Of a stretch of 64,000 nt of DNA, positions 26,754 through 35,891 are shown piece after piece (positions within the stretch are counted from its first letter, which is position 1; each line of letters starts with the position of its first letter). The DNA comes from Planococcus citreus (GTDB lineage: Bacteria > Bacillota > Bacilli > Bacillales_A > Planococcaceae). The notes below the pieces were generated by a model. It ran no database searches. It was not told where the DNA came from and saw only the letters and a list, made by a program, of their open reading frames with translations. The stretch spans positions 62,001-126,000 of the forward strand of contig NZ_RCCP01000002.1 of the NCBI RefSeq assembly GCF_003664125.1, in the 5' to 3' direction. Both the position numbers and the translations under genes were made by a program.

Positions 26754-28097
26754 TCATGTAATAAAGAAACTCAAAATCAATACTACCACGAATCCGGTGA
26801 GGCCGATGATGGTTTCCATCATGGTCCAGGATTTCAAGGTGTCTTTGACGCTCATTCCAAAATAGCGGTTAACCAGCCAGAAGCCGGAATCGTTTACGTG
26901 AGACAAGACCGTAGCGCCGGCAGCGATGGAAATAACGATCAAGCCAAGTGCTGGGCCAGTTGTTCCGGTAATTTCCAGAAGCGGTGCGATCAATCCGGCA
27001 GCCGTTACCATGGAAACGGTAGCAGAACCTTGTGCGACACGGACTGCCGAAGCGATCAAGAATGCCAAAACAATCGGCGGAAGCGCAGAGTCGCCCATCA
27101 TTTGGCCGAGCACATCGCCTACACCTGAGTCGATCAGTACTTGTTTAAACACACCGCCAGCCCCTGTGACAAGGATAATGATCCCTGCAGGTTCAAGTGC
27201 TTTCGTGGCAATGTCTTGAACTTCCTGGCGCGAATAGCCGCGGCGTGTGCCAAGGAAGAAAAACGTCAGGATTGTAGCGATTGTCAAGGCGACGAATGGA
27301 TGGCCAAGGAAAGTCAAGATCTCACGGATCTGGTTCCCTTCATCCAACACGACGGCTGACAAGGTGTTGAACAAGATCAACACAAGCGGAATCAAGATCA
27401 AGGAAATGATCATGCCGAAGCTTGGCAATTCTTTGTCGTATTCCTGTTCTTTAATATCCATATAATCCGGAATCGTCAAATGAATACGCTTCCCTATGTA
27501 GCGTCCAAAAACAGGTCCTGCTAGAATCATGGAAGGAATCCCCGCAAGCACCCCGAATAGGATGACCCAACCAAGTTCTGCACCGACCAGTTCCGCAACG
27601 GCAATCGGTCCCGGAGTTGGTGGGATGAAGCTATGTGTAACTGCAAGACCAGCCAATAGCGGAATCCCGTAATGCAAAAGCGATTTTCCGGTCTTTTTCG
27701 CCAAGCTATAGACGATCGGCACCAGAATGATGAAGCCGACATCGAAAAATACAGGAATGGCCACGATGAAACCTGTCACACCAAGTGCCCACGGTGCTTT
27801 ATCTTCTCCGAACTTCGCAATCAATGTAGCTGCTAAGCGTTCAGCACCGCCGGAAACTTCCAGCATTTTTCCGAACATGGCGCCAAGGCCGACGACGACT
27901 GCGACAAAGCCAAGTGTTCCGCCCATGCCGTTTTGAATCGATTGAATAACATCCCCAAGCGGCATGCCCGCCGCGATGCCGAGCAGTAAACTTACCAATA
28001 ATAACGCGACGAACGCGTGCAATTTCGTGCGCATGACCAAAAACAGCAATACGAAAATGCTTGCGACCGCGATGATAATTAATGTTGAACCATCCAT
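26754..28097 (-). CDS. gntP: Gluconate permease, GntP family
   Basis: 447-aa membrane transporter with about 12-14 helices. Family hallmarks are the N-terminal DVIQSIQNGMGGTLGFVAVVVGLGAMFGKMLE and SFIPPTPGPIAVAELV near residue 160, plus HVNDSGFWLVNRYF near the C-terminus. It takes up gluconate by proton symport. It sits between gnd and gntK, giving a three-gene catabolic operon. Confidence 0.94.
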   Translation of the reverse strand: MDGSTLIIIAVASIFVLLFLVMRTKLHAFVALLLVSLLLGIAAGMPLGDVIQSIQNGMGGTLGFVAVVVGLGAMFGKMLEVSGGAERLAATLIAKFGEDKAPWALGVTGFIVAIPVFFDVGFIILVPIVYSLAKKTGKSLLHYGIPLLAGLAVTHSFIPPTPGPIAVAELVGAELGWVILFGVLAGIPSMILAGPVFGRYIGKRIHLTIPDYMDIKEQEYDKELPSFGMIISLILIPLVLILFNTLSAVVLDEGNQIREILTFLGHPFVALTIATILTFFFLGTRRGYSRQEVQDIATKALEPAGIIILVTGAGGVFKQVLIDSGVGDVLGQMMGDSALPPIVLAFLIASAVRVAQGSATVSMVTAAGLIAPLLEITGTTGPALGLIVISIAAGATVLSHVNDSGFWLVNRYFGMSVKDTLKSWTMMETIIGLTGFVVVLILSFFIT

Positions 28098-28128
28098 GTG
28101 ATTTCCCCCTCTTCAGATAAGCAATAAT

Positions 28129-29010
28129 TTATTTCTTGACGACTGCGTGCCCGCCGAATTCGTTGCGCAGTGCCGCAACCACTTTTCCTGTAAACGTGTC
28201 ATCTTCGAGAGAACGGTAGCGCATCATCAGCGACATCGTGATGACCGGTGCAGGCACATTCAAGTCGAGTGCCGTTTCCACTGTCCATTTCCCTTCACCT
28301 GATGAGTTCATAACCCCTTTGATGCCATCCAGCTTTTCATCTTTCGAGAAGGCGTTTTGCGTCAAGCCCATCAAATAAGAACTGATAATCGAGCCGTTGT
28401 TCCAGACGCCGGCCACTTTTTCATAGTCATAATCGAAATCACTCTTATGGAGGATATCAAATCCTTCAGCAATCGATTGCATCATGCCGTACTCGATGCC
28501 GTTGTGGATCATTTTCATGAAATGCCCGCTGCCTGGTTTGCCAGCGTATAGATAGCCGCCTTCGACTGAAATGTCACGGAAGAGCGGTTCGATGTCGTTA
28601 AATTTCTCTTCATCTCCGCCGATCATCGCGCAAATGCCGTGGCGTGCGCCTTCTGTTCCGCCGCTTGTTCCACAATCGAAGAAATAAATTCCGTTTTCTT
28701 TTAATTCATCTGCACGGCGCACTGATTCTTTATAGTTCGAGTTGCCTCCATCGATGATGGTATCGCCTTTATCCAATAGTGGTACCAATTGTGCGATGAC
28801 CGATTCCGTAATTTCTCCGGCCGGCACCATCAACCATACCGTACGCGGCGCCTGAAGGTTCTGCACCAATTCTTCGAGCGATCCAGCCACTTTGAAATCG
28901 CTTACTTCCAAGGCGTTTGCATCATGCCCTACCACTGTGTGGCCATGATCTGTTAAATTGAGTGCCAAGTTCTTCCCCATCTTGCCCAAACCGATAATTC
29001 CGATTTCCAT
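28129..29010 (-). CDS. gnd: 6-phosphogluconate dehydrogenase, short (YqeC/GndA-like) form
   Basis: Oxidises and decarboxylates 6-phosphogluconate to ribulose 5-phosphate. The short form of 293 aa, rather than about 470, is the type often using NAD. Motifs: GLGKMGKNLALNL at the N-terminus, GGNSNY, and DCGTSGGTEGARHGICAMIGG near residue 115 holding the substrate loop, with the catalytic Lys/Asn in HFMKMIHNGIEYG. The start follows AGGAGG. First gene of gnd-gntP-gntK, diverging from the RpiR regulator. Confidence 0.93.
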   Translation of the reverse strand: MEIGIIGLGKMGKNLALNLTDHGHTVVGHDANALEVSDFKVAGSLEELVQNLQAPRTVWLMVPAGEITESVIAQLVPLLDKGDTIIDGGNSNYKESVRRADELKENGIYFFDCGTSGGTEGARHGICAMIGGDEEKFNDIEPLFRDISVEGGYLYAGKPGSGHFMKMIHNGIEYGMMQSIAEGFDILHKSDFDYDYEKVAGVWNNGSIISSYLMGLTQNAFSKDEKLDGIKGVMNSSGEGKWTVETALDLNVPAPVITMSLMMRYRSLEDDTFTGKVVAALRNEFGGHAVVKK

Positions 29011-29034
29011 TTTAAAACCTCCTGTAGAATAAAA

Positions 29035-29097
29035 GAATATTTTTCCTTATTGGATTCAGTATATCAAATATTTTTCCGCATACAAGCATGTTATGAT
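29035..29097. promoter_or_regulatory. Divergent gnd/rpiR control region with twin repeats
   Basis: GAATATTTTTCC (29035-29046) and AAATATTTTTCC (29066-29077) are direct repeats exactly 31 bp apart, about three helical turns. The second lies over the -35 region of a plus-strand promoter whose -10 is TATGAT (29092-29097). Probable operators of the RpiR regulator. Confidence 0.6.
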
Positions 29098-29141
29098 AGA
29101 AATATAAAAAAACTTCAAGCAACAGAAAGAGGCGTGGCAGA

Positions 29142-29993
29142 ATGAAACAACAACAATTCGCATTGGCAGCCATCCGTGGCAGTTACCGCAATTTCAGTGA
29201 AAAGGAAAAGAAAATCGCCGATTACATCTTAAATGACCCCCGCAACATCATCCATTTGACGATCAACCAAATTGCCGATGAGCTCGGGCTTGCAGAATCG
29301 ACCGTCTTCCGCTTCTGCCAGCGCCTCGGCTTTAAAGGCTTCCAAGCGTTCAAAATCGCCTTGGCTGCGGAAGTTGTCGCGCCATTAAAAGACATCCATG
29401 AACAGATCGAAGAAGGCGACGAAGTAAAAACAGTGGCAGAAAAAGTATTCCGCTCCAATATCAAGACACTCGAAGATACCTTGCAGATCATCGACGAAGA
29501 TGCCTTGAAACAATCAGTCGCAGCAGTGCTGTCTGCACGCAAGATCGAGTTTTTCGGAAACGGCGGATCTGCGATGATCGCCATGGACGGCTATCATAAA
29601 TTCGTCCGGCTCGGCCTTCATGTGGCGATGAATATGGATGCCCATCTCCAACTTATGTCCGCATCCCAGCTCACCAAAGGCGATGTGGCCATTGTCATCT
29701 CACACTCCGGCAGCACGCGCGATGTCCTCGAAGTGCTTCACGTCTTGAAGGAAAAAGAAGTGACGATCGTCTGCGTGACCAATTTCGCCAAATCGCCATT
29801 ATCCAAAGAGGCGGATATTGTTTTGTATACCTTGTCGGAAGAAACGGATTTCCGCTCAGAAGCCCTCGCTTCCCGCATCGCGCAGCTCAGCTTGATCGAT
29901 GCGCTCTACACGAACGTCATGATCGCCCGTGGTGACGAAGGCAAGACGGCGCTGCGCCATATGCGCGAAGCCATGTCGCAGAAGCGCTTGTAG
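29142..29993 (+). CDS. RpiR/MurR-family transcriptional regulator
   Basis: 283 aa. N-terminal helix-turn-helix (FSEKEKKIADYIL..., TINQIADELGLAESTVFRFCQRLGFKGFQAFK) and C-terminal SIS sugar-phosphate-binding domain (FFGNGGSAMIAMDGY, VISHSGSTRDVLEV). It is divergent from the gluconate operon and very likely controls it in response to 6-phosphogluconate or gluconate, taking the role GntR plays in B. subtilis. ATG 29142 follows AGAAAGAGG. A terminator closes the gene. Confidence 0.9.
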   Translation: MKQQQFALAAIRGSYRNFSEKEKKIADYILNDPRNIIHLTINQIADELGLAESTVFRFCQRLGFKGFQAFKIALAAEVVAPLKDIHEQIEEGDEVKTVAEKVFRSNIKTLEDTLQIIDEDALKQSVAAVLSARKIEFFGNGGSAMIAMDGYHKFVRLGLHVAMNMDAHLQLMSASQLTKGDVAIVISHSGSTRDVLEVLHVLKEKEVTIVCVTNFAKSPLSKEADIVLYTLSEETDFRSEALASRIAQLSLIDALYTNVMIARGDEGKTALRHMREAMSQKRL

Positions 29994-30015
29994 GCGTTGG
30001 GGATTTTGGACAAAT

Positions 30016-30052
30016 AAAAAAAGCTGAAACCTAAAGTGGTTTCAGCTTTTTC
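30016..30052 (+). terminator. Terminator of the RpiR regulator gene
   Basis: AAAAAGCTGAAACC pairs with GGTTTCAGCTTTTT. Confidence 0.85.
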
Positions 30053-30085
30053 AGGTTGTCGAAAAAGGTAAGAAGTTGTAATTTC

Positions 30086-30275
30086 CGAAGCTTACCGCTC
30101 GCTTTCCGTAGGCTCGCGCCCAAGCCTCCTCAGCCGCTAGGCGCCTTCCGGGGTCTCGGTCGTCTCGCTTTACCACTGGAAAGATAAGGTCGACCTACGG
30201 GAGACATTATCTTTGCGAAAGTAATGCGCAGCATTATTGAGCAGAAGGGTTTACGAGCGAACGCTTCTCCAAATA
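30086..30275. repeat. GC-rich intergenic element resembling a Bacillaceae dispersed repeat
   Basis: Sequence such as CCGCTCGCTTTCCGTAGG and GCCTTCCGGGGTCTCGG, with CCGTAGG facing CCTACGG, matches from memory the style of highly repeated intergenic elements in Bacillaceae genomes. No coding potential. Only one copy lies in this window, so its repeat nature is inferred. Confidence 0.5.
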
Positions 30276-30381
30276 CTTAGTTAGATCATTGAATTTTGAA
30301 TGTAGAAAAAACAATCCTATTTTAATTCGTACTGGATTAGGAGACTTCTTCAACCCACATTCCACACGTAACTATCACAAA

Positions 30382-31842
30382 TTATAAAATCGGGCTCAAC
30401 AGGCGGGCAAAACCTTCGCGCAGCTTGATGGTCCAATCGCGCTGTGCGTAGAGTTCTTTCGTCAATTTGCGGCAATCGGCCATATCCGATTCGAATAGAG
30501 ATTCGAGTTCCAGCGCAATCCGGCGGTTGAACACCAGTGTATTGATTTCGAAATTCAAGCGGAAGCTGCGGGCATCCAGATTCGTGGTCCCGACGGTTGA
30601 AATCTCGCCGTCCACCGTCAGCGTCTTAGAGTGCAAAAAACCACGATCGTATAAATAGACGTCCGCCCCGTAATCGAGCAGTTCGCCGAGGAACGACCAA
30701 GATCCCCACATGACAAATGGATGGTCTGGCTTGCCGGGGATCATGATATGCATTTTGACACCGCTCAGCAAGGCCATCTTACAGGCGTCCATAAAACTTT
30801 TATCAGGAATGAAATACGGTGTCTGGATGTAGATTTCACGTTTTGCCGACGAAATCATTTTGATTTTCATGTTTTTCAAATGTTCTGTGTGCGAATTCGG
30901 CCCGCTCGTGACGATTTGCATCGGCGAGAAATGTCTGATTTGGTGAGGTGGAAAACAAAAGATGTCGTCTCGGTTCTTGTATTGGTTGGCGTAGTTCCAA
31001 TCCAGCACAAAACGGTCTTGGATATGATGGACGACGTCTCCTTCTATGCGCAAATGAACATCGCGCCAATAGCCGAATTTCTCCACTTCACCCAAATATT
31101 CCGTCCCGACATTAAATCCGCCAATATATCCGATTTTCCCGTCAATGATGCACACTTTCCGGTGGTTGCGGTTATTGAGGCGGAAATTGATTCCCCATTT
31201 GGACGGAAAAAAGATTTCCACTTCGCCGCCATGTTCGATCAATTCCTTGAAATCCGATTGTTTTAAACTCTTCGACCCAACTGCATCATAGAGAAGCCGT
31301 ACCTTGACTCCGGCTTTGGCACGTTCGAGCAAGGCATCGAATAGCCGCTGGCCGAGCGCATCCCGTTTGATGATGTAGTATTGGACATTGACCTCTTCCT
31401 GCGCGTTGCTGATGTCTTGGATCATCGTGTCGAATTTCTCGTTGCCTTCAGAGAATATCCGGGTTTCGTTGTAGAAGCTGACGAGTGATTTGGACGACCG
31501 CAAATTCATGATCAGCAATTGCTCGTATTTGTTCAGCAGCTCTTCATCATATTCTGTTTCCCCTGCCTGGATGCGCTGGACTTGAGCATCGACTTGCCGC
31601 GTGTAATAGGATTGTTCGTCTTCGCTCAGATTGTAAAAGTTGTTGTTGGTCAAATGCCTGCCGAAAAACAAATAGACAATAAACCCGAGAATCGGCAAGA
31701 AAAACAAAATCAATAGCCATGCCCAAGTAGTCCCTGCATCCCGCCTTTCATTGAAGATAATGACAAGCGCGAGCACGATGTTCAACAGCAACAAAGAGTT
31801 CAATGTCCAGCTCAGTACGACTACCCAATCCATCCCCGCCAC
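30382..31842 (-). CDS. cls: Cardiolipin synthase
   Basis: 486-aa membrane phospholipase D-family enzyme joining two phosphatidylglycerols. Two N-terminal transmembrane helices, then two HKD motifs: NHRKVCIIDGKIGYIGG near residue 225 and LHSKTLTVDGEISTVGTTN near 400. Length and layout are those of the standard Bacillus enzyme. It is monocistronic. The neighbouring membrane gene faces the same way after 118 bp and has its own terminator. Confidence 0.94.
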   Translation of the reverse strand: MAGMDWVVVLSWTLNSLLLLNIVLALVIIFNERRDAGTTWAWLLILFFLPILGFIVYLFFGRHLTNNNFYNLSEDEQSYYTRQVDAQVQRIQAGETEYDEELLNKYEQLLIMNLRSSKSLVSFYNETRIFSEGNEKFDTMIQDISNAQEEVNVQYYIIKRDALGQRLFDALLERAKAGVKVRLLYDAVGSKSLKQSDFKELIEHGGEVEIFFPSKWGINFRLNNRNHRKVCIIDGKIGYIGGFNVGTEYLGEVEKFGYWRDVHLRIEGDVVHHIQDRFVLDWNYANQYKNRDDIFCFPPHQIRHFSPMQIVTSGPNSHTEHLKNMKIKMISSAKREIYIQTPYFIPDKSFMDACKMALLSGVKMHIMIPGKPDHPFVMWGSWSFLGELLDYGADVYLYDRGFLHSKTLTVDGEISTVGTTNLDARSFRLNFEINTLVFNRRIALELESLFESDMADCRKLTKELYAQRDWTIKLREGFARLLSPIL

Positions 31843-31907
31843 CCCTTTCGCTATGTCCCCCTTCTATTCTCTAAATATGCAAATAGTCCTCTATTGAAAA
31901 ACGAAAA

Positions 31908-31949
31908 AGCTGCCGGGAACGGAAGCATTTCCGTCCTCTGCAGCTAGTT
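31908..31949 (-). terminator. Terminator of the YwaF-family gene
   Basis: AGCTGCAGAGGACGGAA pairs with TTCCGTTCCCGGCAGCT on the minus strand, followed by TTTTTCGTTTTT. Confidence 0.7.
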
Positions 31950-31960
31950 TATGACCTGAT

Positions 31961-32695
31961 TCAATTGTCTTCAGAAGCTGTTTTTTTAAAGAGCCAGCGG
32001 AATATCCCATACTGAGCCGCAAATAAGAAAAAAGCAGCTAAGCATAAATTGATATAATACCAAACGCCATCCCCGAAAAAATCCAAGGGCGAGACGGTAG
32101 ATGGCCGCTGCGACAGGTAAAGATAATTCGAGCCAGTCTGTGGATTGACCCAGAACCCGATGAACGCGGCATAGACGAGCAAAAGGCCATAAACCGAAAA
32201 CACCGAACGCCACGTAAGTGCACTTGGCATAGCTAAAGCCAAAAACAGACTTGCCCAGGCGATGGCGGTATGATGGACAAAAAATTTCCAAAACCGGTAG
32301 TGCTGGTAATCATACGGCATATCCGGCGTCACCAGTGCCAAAGCCGCGGGCACGATGCCGAGGAAAAACGATACGCGGATCCAAAATGGATGCAAAGTGA
32401 CTAAGCCGATCATGGCGGTGATAGAAGCGACACCGCATAAATGAAGCGGCATATAACGATCGAAGCTCCAATACTCGTGGCTGACGGCCCAATACTGATA
32501 GGACACTTCAGAGATGAGCAGCACAAGAAACAGCAGCCAGCGCAATTGCTGGAACAAGGCATCTTTTGCGGCGAAATTGTCTCTTAAAAGGACCAGGCAC
32601 AGGAATCCTGTTAAGGCGATTGCCAATACGATTAGATGGCTGAGGGAAAAAAGCTCGAACGGATAATCGGATCTTGCACCAAACCACGTATCCAT
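31961..32695 (-). CDS. YwaF/TMEM164-family membrane protein
   Basis: 244 aa, about seven transmembrane helices, with the conserved opening FELFSLSHLIVLAIAL and the motif MPLHLCGVASITAMI (His-Leu-Cys) near residue 78 typical of the TIGR02206 family. Members are uncharacterised in bacteria; human TMEM164 is an acyltransferase, so lipid chemistry is possible but unproven. It faces away from the thiamine operon. Confidence 0.82.
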   Translation of the reverse strand: MDTWFGARSDYPFELFSLSHLIVLAIALTGFLCLVLLRDNFAAKDALFQQLRWLLFLVLLISEVSYQYWAVSHEYWSFDRYMPLHLCGVASITAMIGLVTLHPFWIRVSFFLGIVPAALALVTPDMPYDYQHYRFWKFFVHHTAIAWASLFLALAMPSALTWRSVFSVYGLLLVYAAFIGFWVNPQTGSNYLYLSQRPSTVSPLDFFGDGVWYYINLCLAAFFLFAAQYGIFRWLFKKTASEDN

Positions 32696-32751
32696 CGCTG
32701 CCCCTCCTTCTGTATCCAGTTCGAAAACTACTTCAATATGCGCTTAAAACC

Positions 32752-33495
32752 TTATTCCCCTGTCCCTTTCTTCAACACTTTATAAATGTCCTTCTTGTAT
32801 TGCAGAAACTCTTCTGTCAAAGTGATGTCTTCTGCTCTCGGCCTCGCGAAACCCACTTTAAACTCAGCGACGACACGCGCAGGTTTTTCCGATAACACCA
32901 GAATGCGGTCTGCGAGAAACAAAGCTTCTTCTATATTATGCGTGACGAAAAGAATCGAGCGTTTATTATGCTGCCAAATATCAAGGAGCCATTTCTGCAT
33001 TTCCGAACGGGTGAATTCATCGAGTGCGGAAAACGGCTCGTCCAGCAAAATGAGCGGCTGTGGGCTTAAGAGGCTACGGATAAAGGCGGCGCGCTGCTTC
33101 ATGCCGCCGGACAATTGATGCGGATACGATTGCTCGTACCCTGCCAGTCCTGCTTTTTCCATCATTTGAATGGCTGCTTGCTGGTCTTTGTGACCGGCGA
33201 TTTCAGCCCCTAACAAAACATTGTCCAGCACGGTGCGCCACGGAAGCAGTGACGGGCTTTGCGGCATATAGCTGACGGAGCCTTTTTGGCCTTTGATGTT
33301 CTCGCCGCCCAATAGAATGGTTCCTGTATCCGGCTCATAAAGCCCGCCAATTAAATGAAATAACGTGCTTTTGCCGCTGCCGGAAGGGCCAAGCACGGCG
33401 ACAAATTCATCGTCTGCTATATTCAATGATAACGCTTTCAGCACTTCGGTCCCGTCAAAGCTTTTCGTCAATTGCTCAATCGCCAATTCAGCCAT
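32752..33495 (-). CDS. thiZ: ABC transporter ATP-binding protein (ThiZ-like)
   Basis: 247-aa ATPase of the nitrate/sulfonate/thiamine-precursor importer group. Walker A GPSGSGKST, signature LSGGMKQRAAFIRSL, Walker B LILLDEPFSALD, and switch VTHNIEEALFL are all intact. The open frame extends to 33561, but ATG 33495 (MAELAIEQL) behind GGGAGGG is the real start and overlaps the permease by eight bases. Symbol chosen from operon context. Confidence 0.85.
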   Translation of the reverse strand: MAELAIEQLTKSFDGTEVLKALSLNIADDEFVAVLGPSGSGKSTLFHLIGGLYEPDTGTILLGGENIKGQKGSVSYMPQSPSLLPWRTVLDNVLLGAEIAGHKDQQAAIQMMEKAGLAGYEQSYPHQLSGGMKQRAAFIRSLLSPQPLILLDEPFSALDEFTRSEMQKWLLDIWQHNKRSILFVTHNIEEALFLADRILVLSEKPARVVAEFKVGFARPRAEDITLTEEFLQYKKDIYKVLKKGTGE

Positions 33496-34255
33496 TTGAA
33501 TTCCCTCCCCCGCTCGTTTTCCAGCGGATGACCCGCTTTTCGAGTAACACAATTGCTGCAAAAAACAGCATGCTCAAGCACATGATTAACAAGATCGCGA
33601 CAAATACTTGCGTCGTCCGGAACGACGACGAGGCGAGCGTCATATAGACGCCGATGCCCTCCTGCGCCCCAAGCCATTCGGATATGACGGCACCCATGAC
33701 GCTATAGGTCGCCGCTATTTTCAAGCCCGAGAAAATCGACGGCATCGCATGCGGCCATTCGAGCTTCCAAAAAATCTGGCGTCTGTCGGCTCCTGCCATT
33801 TTCATATAATGCAGCAATTCGCCGCTCGTCTGCCTGAACCCGTCAAGTGCCGCGATGGTGATCGGGAAAAAGCACACGAGAATGATGATGATCAGTTTTG
33901 GCAATAAGCCAAAGCCGAACCAAATGACCAATAGCGGCGCCAACACGATGATCGGAATGTTTTGCGATAAAATCAGCAAAGGATAAAAGGTCTCCCGCAG
34001 TTTCGGCACGAGATGAAGGATTATCGCGACGCCAAGGCCGATCGACGATCCGATGAGAAAGCCGAGGATCGATAACCGGATCGTCGCAAACAAATGCCCG
34101 CTGTAGTTTGGCCAACTGTTGATCGCTTCCACCCCGATCTGATAAGGGGTCGGAAGCAACCACTCTGGTACTTCAAACAGCGGCACAAGCACTTGCCAGA
34201 TGATCAATAAAAGGATGAGGACCAGAACTGGTCTCCATCCTTTTCGCATAATCAT
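33488..34255 (-). CDS. thiX: ABC transporter permease (ThiX-like)
   Basis: 255-aa permease with about six helices and the EAA loop MAGADRRQIFWKLEWPHAMPSIFSG near residue 165. The ATG at 34255 overlaps the stop of the thiamine-binding protein gene (TGATG), the same coupling seen one gene upstream. Belongs to the TPP-riboswitch operon, so it should import a thiamine pyrimidine precursor. Confidence 0.85.
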   Translation of the reverse strand: MIMRKGWRPVLVLILLLIIWQVLVPLFEVPEWLLPTPYQIGVEAINSWPNYSGHLFATIRLSILGFLIGSSIGLGVAIILHLVPKLRETFYPLLILSQNIPIIVLAPLLVIWFGFGLLPKLIIIILVCFFPITIAALDGFRQTSGELLHYMKMAGADRRQIFWKLEWPHAMPSIFSGLKIAATYSVMGAVISEWLGAQEGIGVYMTLASSSFRTTQVFVAILLIMCLSMLFFAAIVLLEKRVIRWKTSGGGNSNG

Positions 34256-34548
34256 CACGGCCGGTATTTCTCCGTCAATTTATCCATCGATGCGCCGCTC
34301 GGCTGATACAGCACTTTGATTTGCGAAATGACGTTCGGGCTGCCGTTTTCGATCATCGCCTCGTTCATTTCCTCGACGATCGAAAACAACTGCGCCAGAT
34401 CCCCTTCCATCGTCGTCTCCAATGGATTGACTTGGTACGGGACGCCTGACTTTTCAATGACGGCGATCGCTTTGTCCACATACGGAATGACGTCTTCCCC
34501 ATTTTTCGTTTTCGGGATGATTTGAATGCTTAATAATGCATTACCCAT
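34255..34548 (-). CDS. Thiamine-binding MTH1187/YkoF-like protein
   Basis: 97 aa, ferredoxin-like alpha/beta fold by pattern: LLSIQIIPK..., VIPYVDKAIAVIEKSGVPYQVNPLETTMEGD. Members of this family bind thiamine or its hydroxymethylpyrimidine part in the cytoplasm. Start overlaps the stop of the upstream binding-protein gene as TGATG. Its place inside a TPP-controlled transporter operon supports the thiamine link. Confidence 0.85.
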   Translation of the reverse strand: MGNALLSIQIIPKTKNGEDVIPYVDKAIAVIEKSGVPYQVNPLETTMEGDLAQLFSIVEEMNEAMIENGSPNVISQIKVLYQPSGASMDKLTEKYRP

Positions 34549-35555
34549 CAGTTTTCCTCCTCCGGTAAAAATTCATTCGTGTATGCCTGCTCGACGTCCA
34601 GTTCTTCATCGAGCAAACCATTGTCGAACATCCAGGCAGCGTAATCCGCCCACACTTGCTCTTGTTGTTCGCCGAATTTCGCTGCATCGTCCTGATACTT
34701 CGGCGACAGCCATTCCTGGCTCGCTTTCACCAGTTCCGGATCCAAATCCGGGACCGCTTCGATCAAGATCTCAGCTGCTTGTTCAGGCTCATCGATGGCG
34801 AATTCATAGCCTTGCGAGACTGCTTTGGTGAATGCACGAACGGTTTCCGGATCTTCTGCAATCAAGTTTTCATTGGTCATCAGGATCGGTGTGTAATAAT
34901 CCAGTTTGTCCGAGTAGTCCGTCAAATACTGCATGTTCAATTCATCGCCGCGCAGTTCGGCTTCAATGCCCGTCCAGCCGTAATAGATCCACGCAAAATC
35001 AATGTCGCGTTCGACCGCCGTGAAAAAGTCGCTATTGCCGATATTGACGATGTCGACGTTTTCCACATCAGCCGCTTCCTGTTCCATGATGGACCCAAGC
35101 ACCGCTTTTTCGACTGGCGCTCCCCAGCCGCCGTAAGTTTTTCCTTCGTAATCGCTCGGCGACTCAATTCCTTTGTCTTTAGGTGATGCAAATCCGGACG
35201 TGTTGTGCTGAATGAGCGCCGCGATCGAAACGATTGGAATGTCCTGTACTCTCGCTTCCGTCAAGCTTTCCTGTGCGCCGATGCCGAATTCCGCCTGGTT
35301 TGAAGCGACCAATTGATTGGCGCCCGCTTCACCCGGCAAGATGATCTCGACATCGAGCCCTTGCTCTTCAAAATAGCCCTTTTGCTGTGCCACATACAAC
35401 CCGGTGTGATTGGTATTTGGCGTCCAATCCAAGACCATCGTCACTTCTTGTAATTCCTGTTGTTCATTCGCCACATCGCTGCCCGGATTTTCTGCTTCTT
35501 CTGTGCATGCCGCCAGCAGCAATACCGGCGCAATGGCAATCGTCCATTTTTTCAT
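34548..35555 (-). CDS. thiY: ABC transporter substrate-binding lipoprotein (ThiY-like)
   Basis: 335 aa, NMT1/THI5-like fold that binds pyrimidine precursors of thiamine. Lipobox LLLAAC near residue 17. Family pattern: VTMVLDWTPNTNHTGLYVAQQKGYFEEQGLDVEI, then GIGAQESLTEAR, and YGGWGAPVEKA. In Bacillus the equivalent ThiY binds formylaminopyrimidine. It is the first gene after the TPP riboswitch and leads a four-gene operon. Confidence 0.9.
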   Translation of the reverse strand: MKKWTIAIAPVLLLAACTEEAENPGSDVANEQQELQEVTMVLDWTPNTNHTGLYVAQQKGYFEEQGLDVEIILPGEAGANQLVASNQAEFGIGAQESLTEARVQDIPIVSIAALIQHNTSGFASPKDKGIESPSDYEGKTYGGWGAPVEKAVLGSIMEQEAADVENVDIVNIGNSDFFTAVERDIDFAWIYYGWTGIEAELRGDELNMQYLTDYSDKLDYYTPILMTNENLIAEDPETVRAFTKAVSQGYEFAIDEPEQAAEILIEAVPDLDPELVKASQEWLSPKYQDDAAKFGEQQEQVWADYAAWMFDNGLLDEELDVEQAYTNEFLPEEEN

Positions 35556-35634
35556 GTTGTTTTCCCCCTCTGAATGAATTCATAAAAGATGATTTCAGGA
35601 GCTGAGTCAGGGGACATATCCAATTGCGGATACA

Positions 35635-35671
35635 AAAAAGCGCCCAAGGTTATAGAAACCTTGGGCGCATA
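35635..35671 (-). terminator. Riboswitch expression-platform terminator
   Basis: GCGCCCAAGG pairs with CCTTGGGCGC, followed by TTTTTTG on the minus strand, between the TPP aptamer and thiY. Confidence 0.9.
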
Positions 35672-35699
35672 TCATCGCAGAATAGACCGATTTGAATAT

Positions 35700-35786
35700 G
35701 TTCCCTCCGCTGGTATTAGCCAGTTCAGGTTCCAAGGGTCAATATCTCACGGATATTCTCTCAATCGGCAACACCGATTCCCCCAC
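35700..35786 (-). promoter_or_regulatory. TPP (THI-box) riboswitch aptamer
   Basis: On the minus strand the conserved blocks appear in order: GGGG near the 5' end, TTGAGAGA, GACCCTTGGAACCTGA, CTGG-TAATACCAGCG, and GAGGGAA. An intrinsic terminator follows, so thiamine pyrophosphate should stop transcription of the ABC operon. Confidence 0.95.
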
Positions 35787-35891
35787 ATGTGTTTTATGAA
35801 ATTAGCATTTGTCTTTCAAGGTCTATCTTGTCACAGTTCACCAAGATGTTCAAGCATTGCCTAATATCTCGTTTAAACAAACAAGCTTTTC

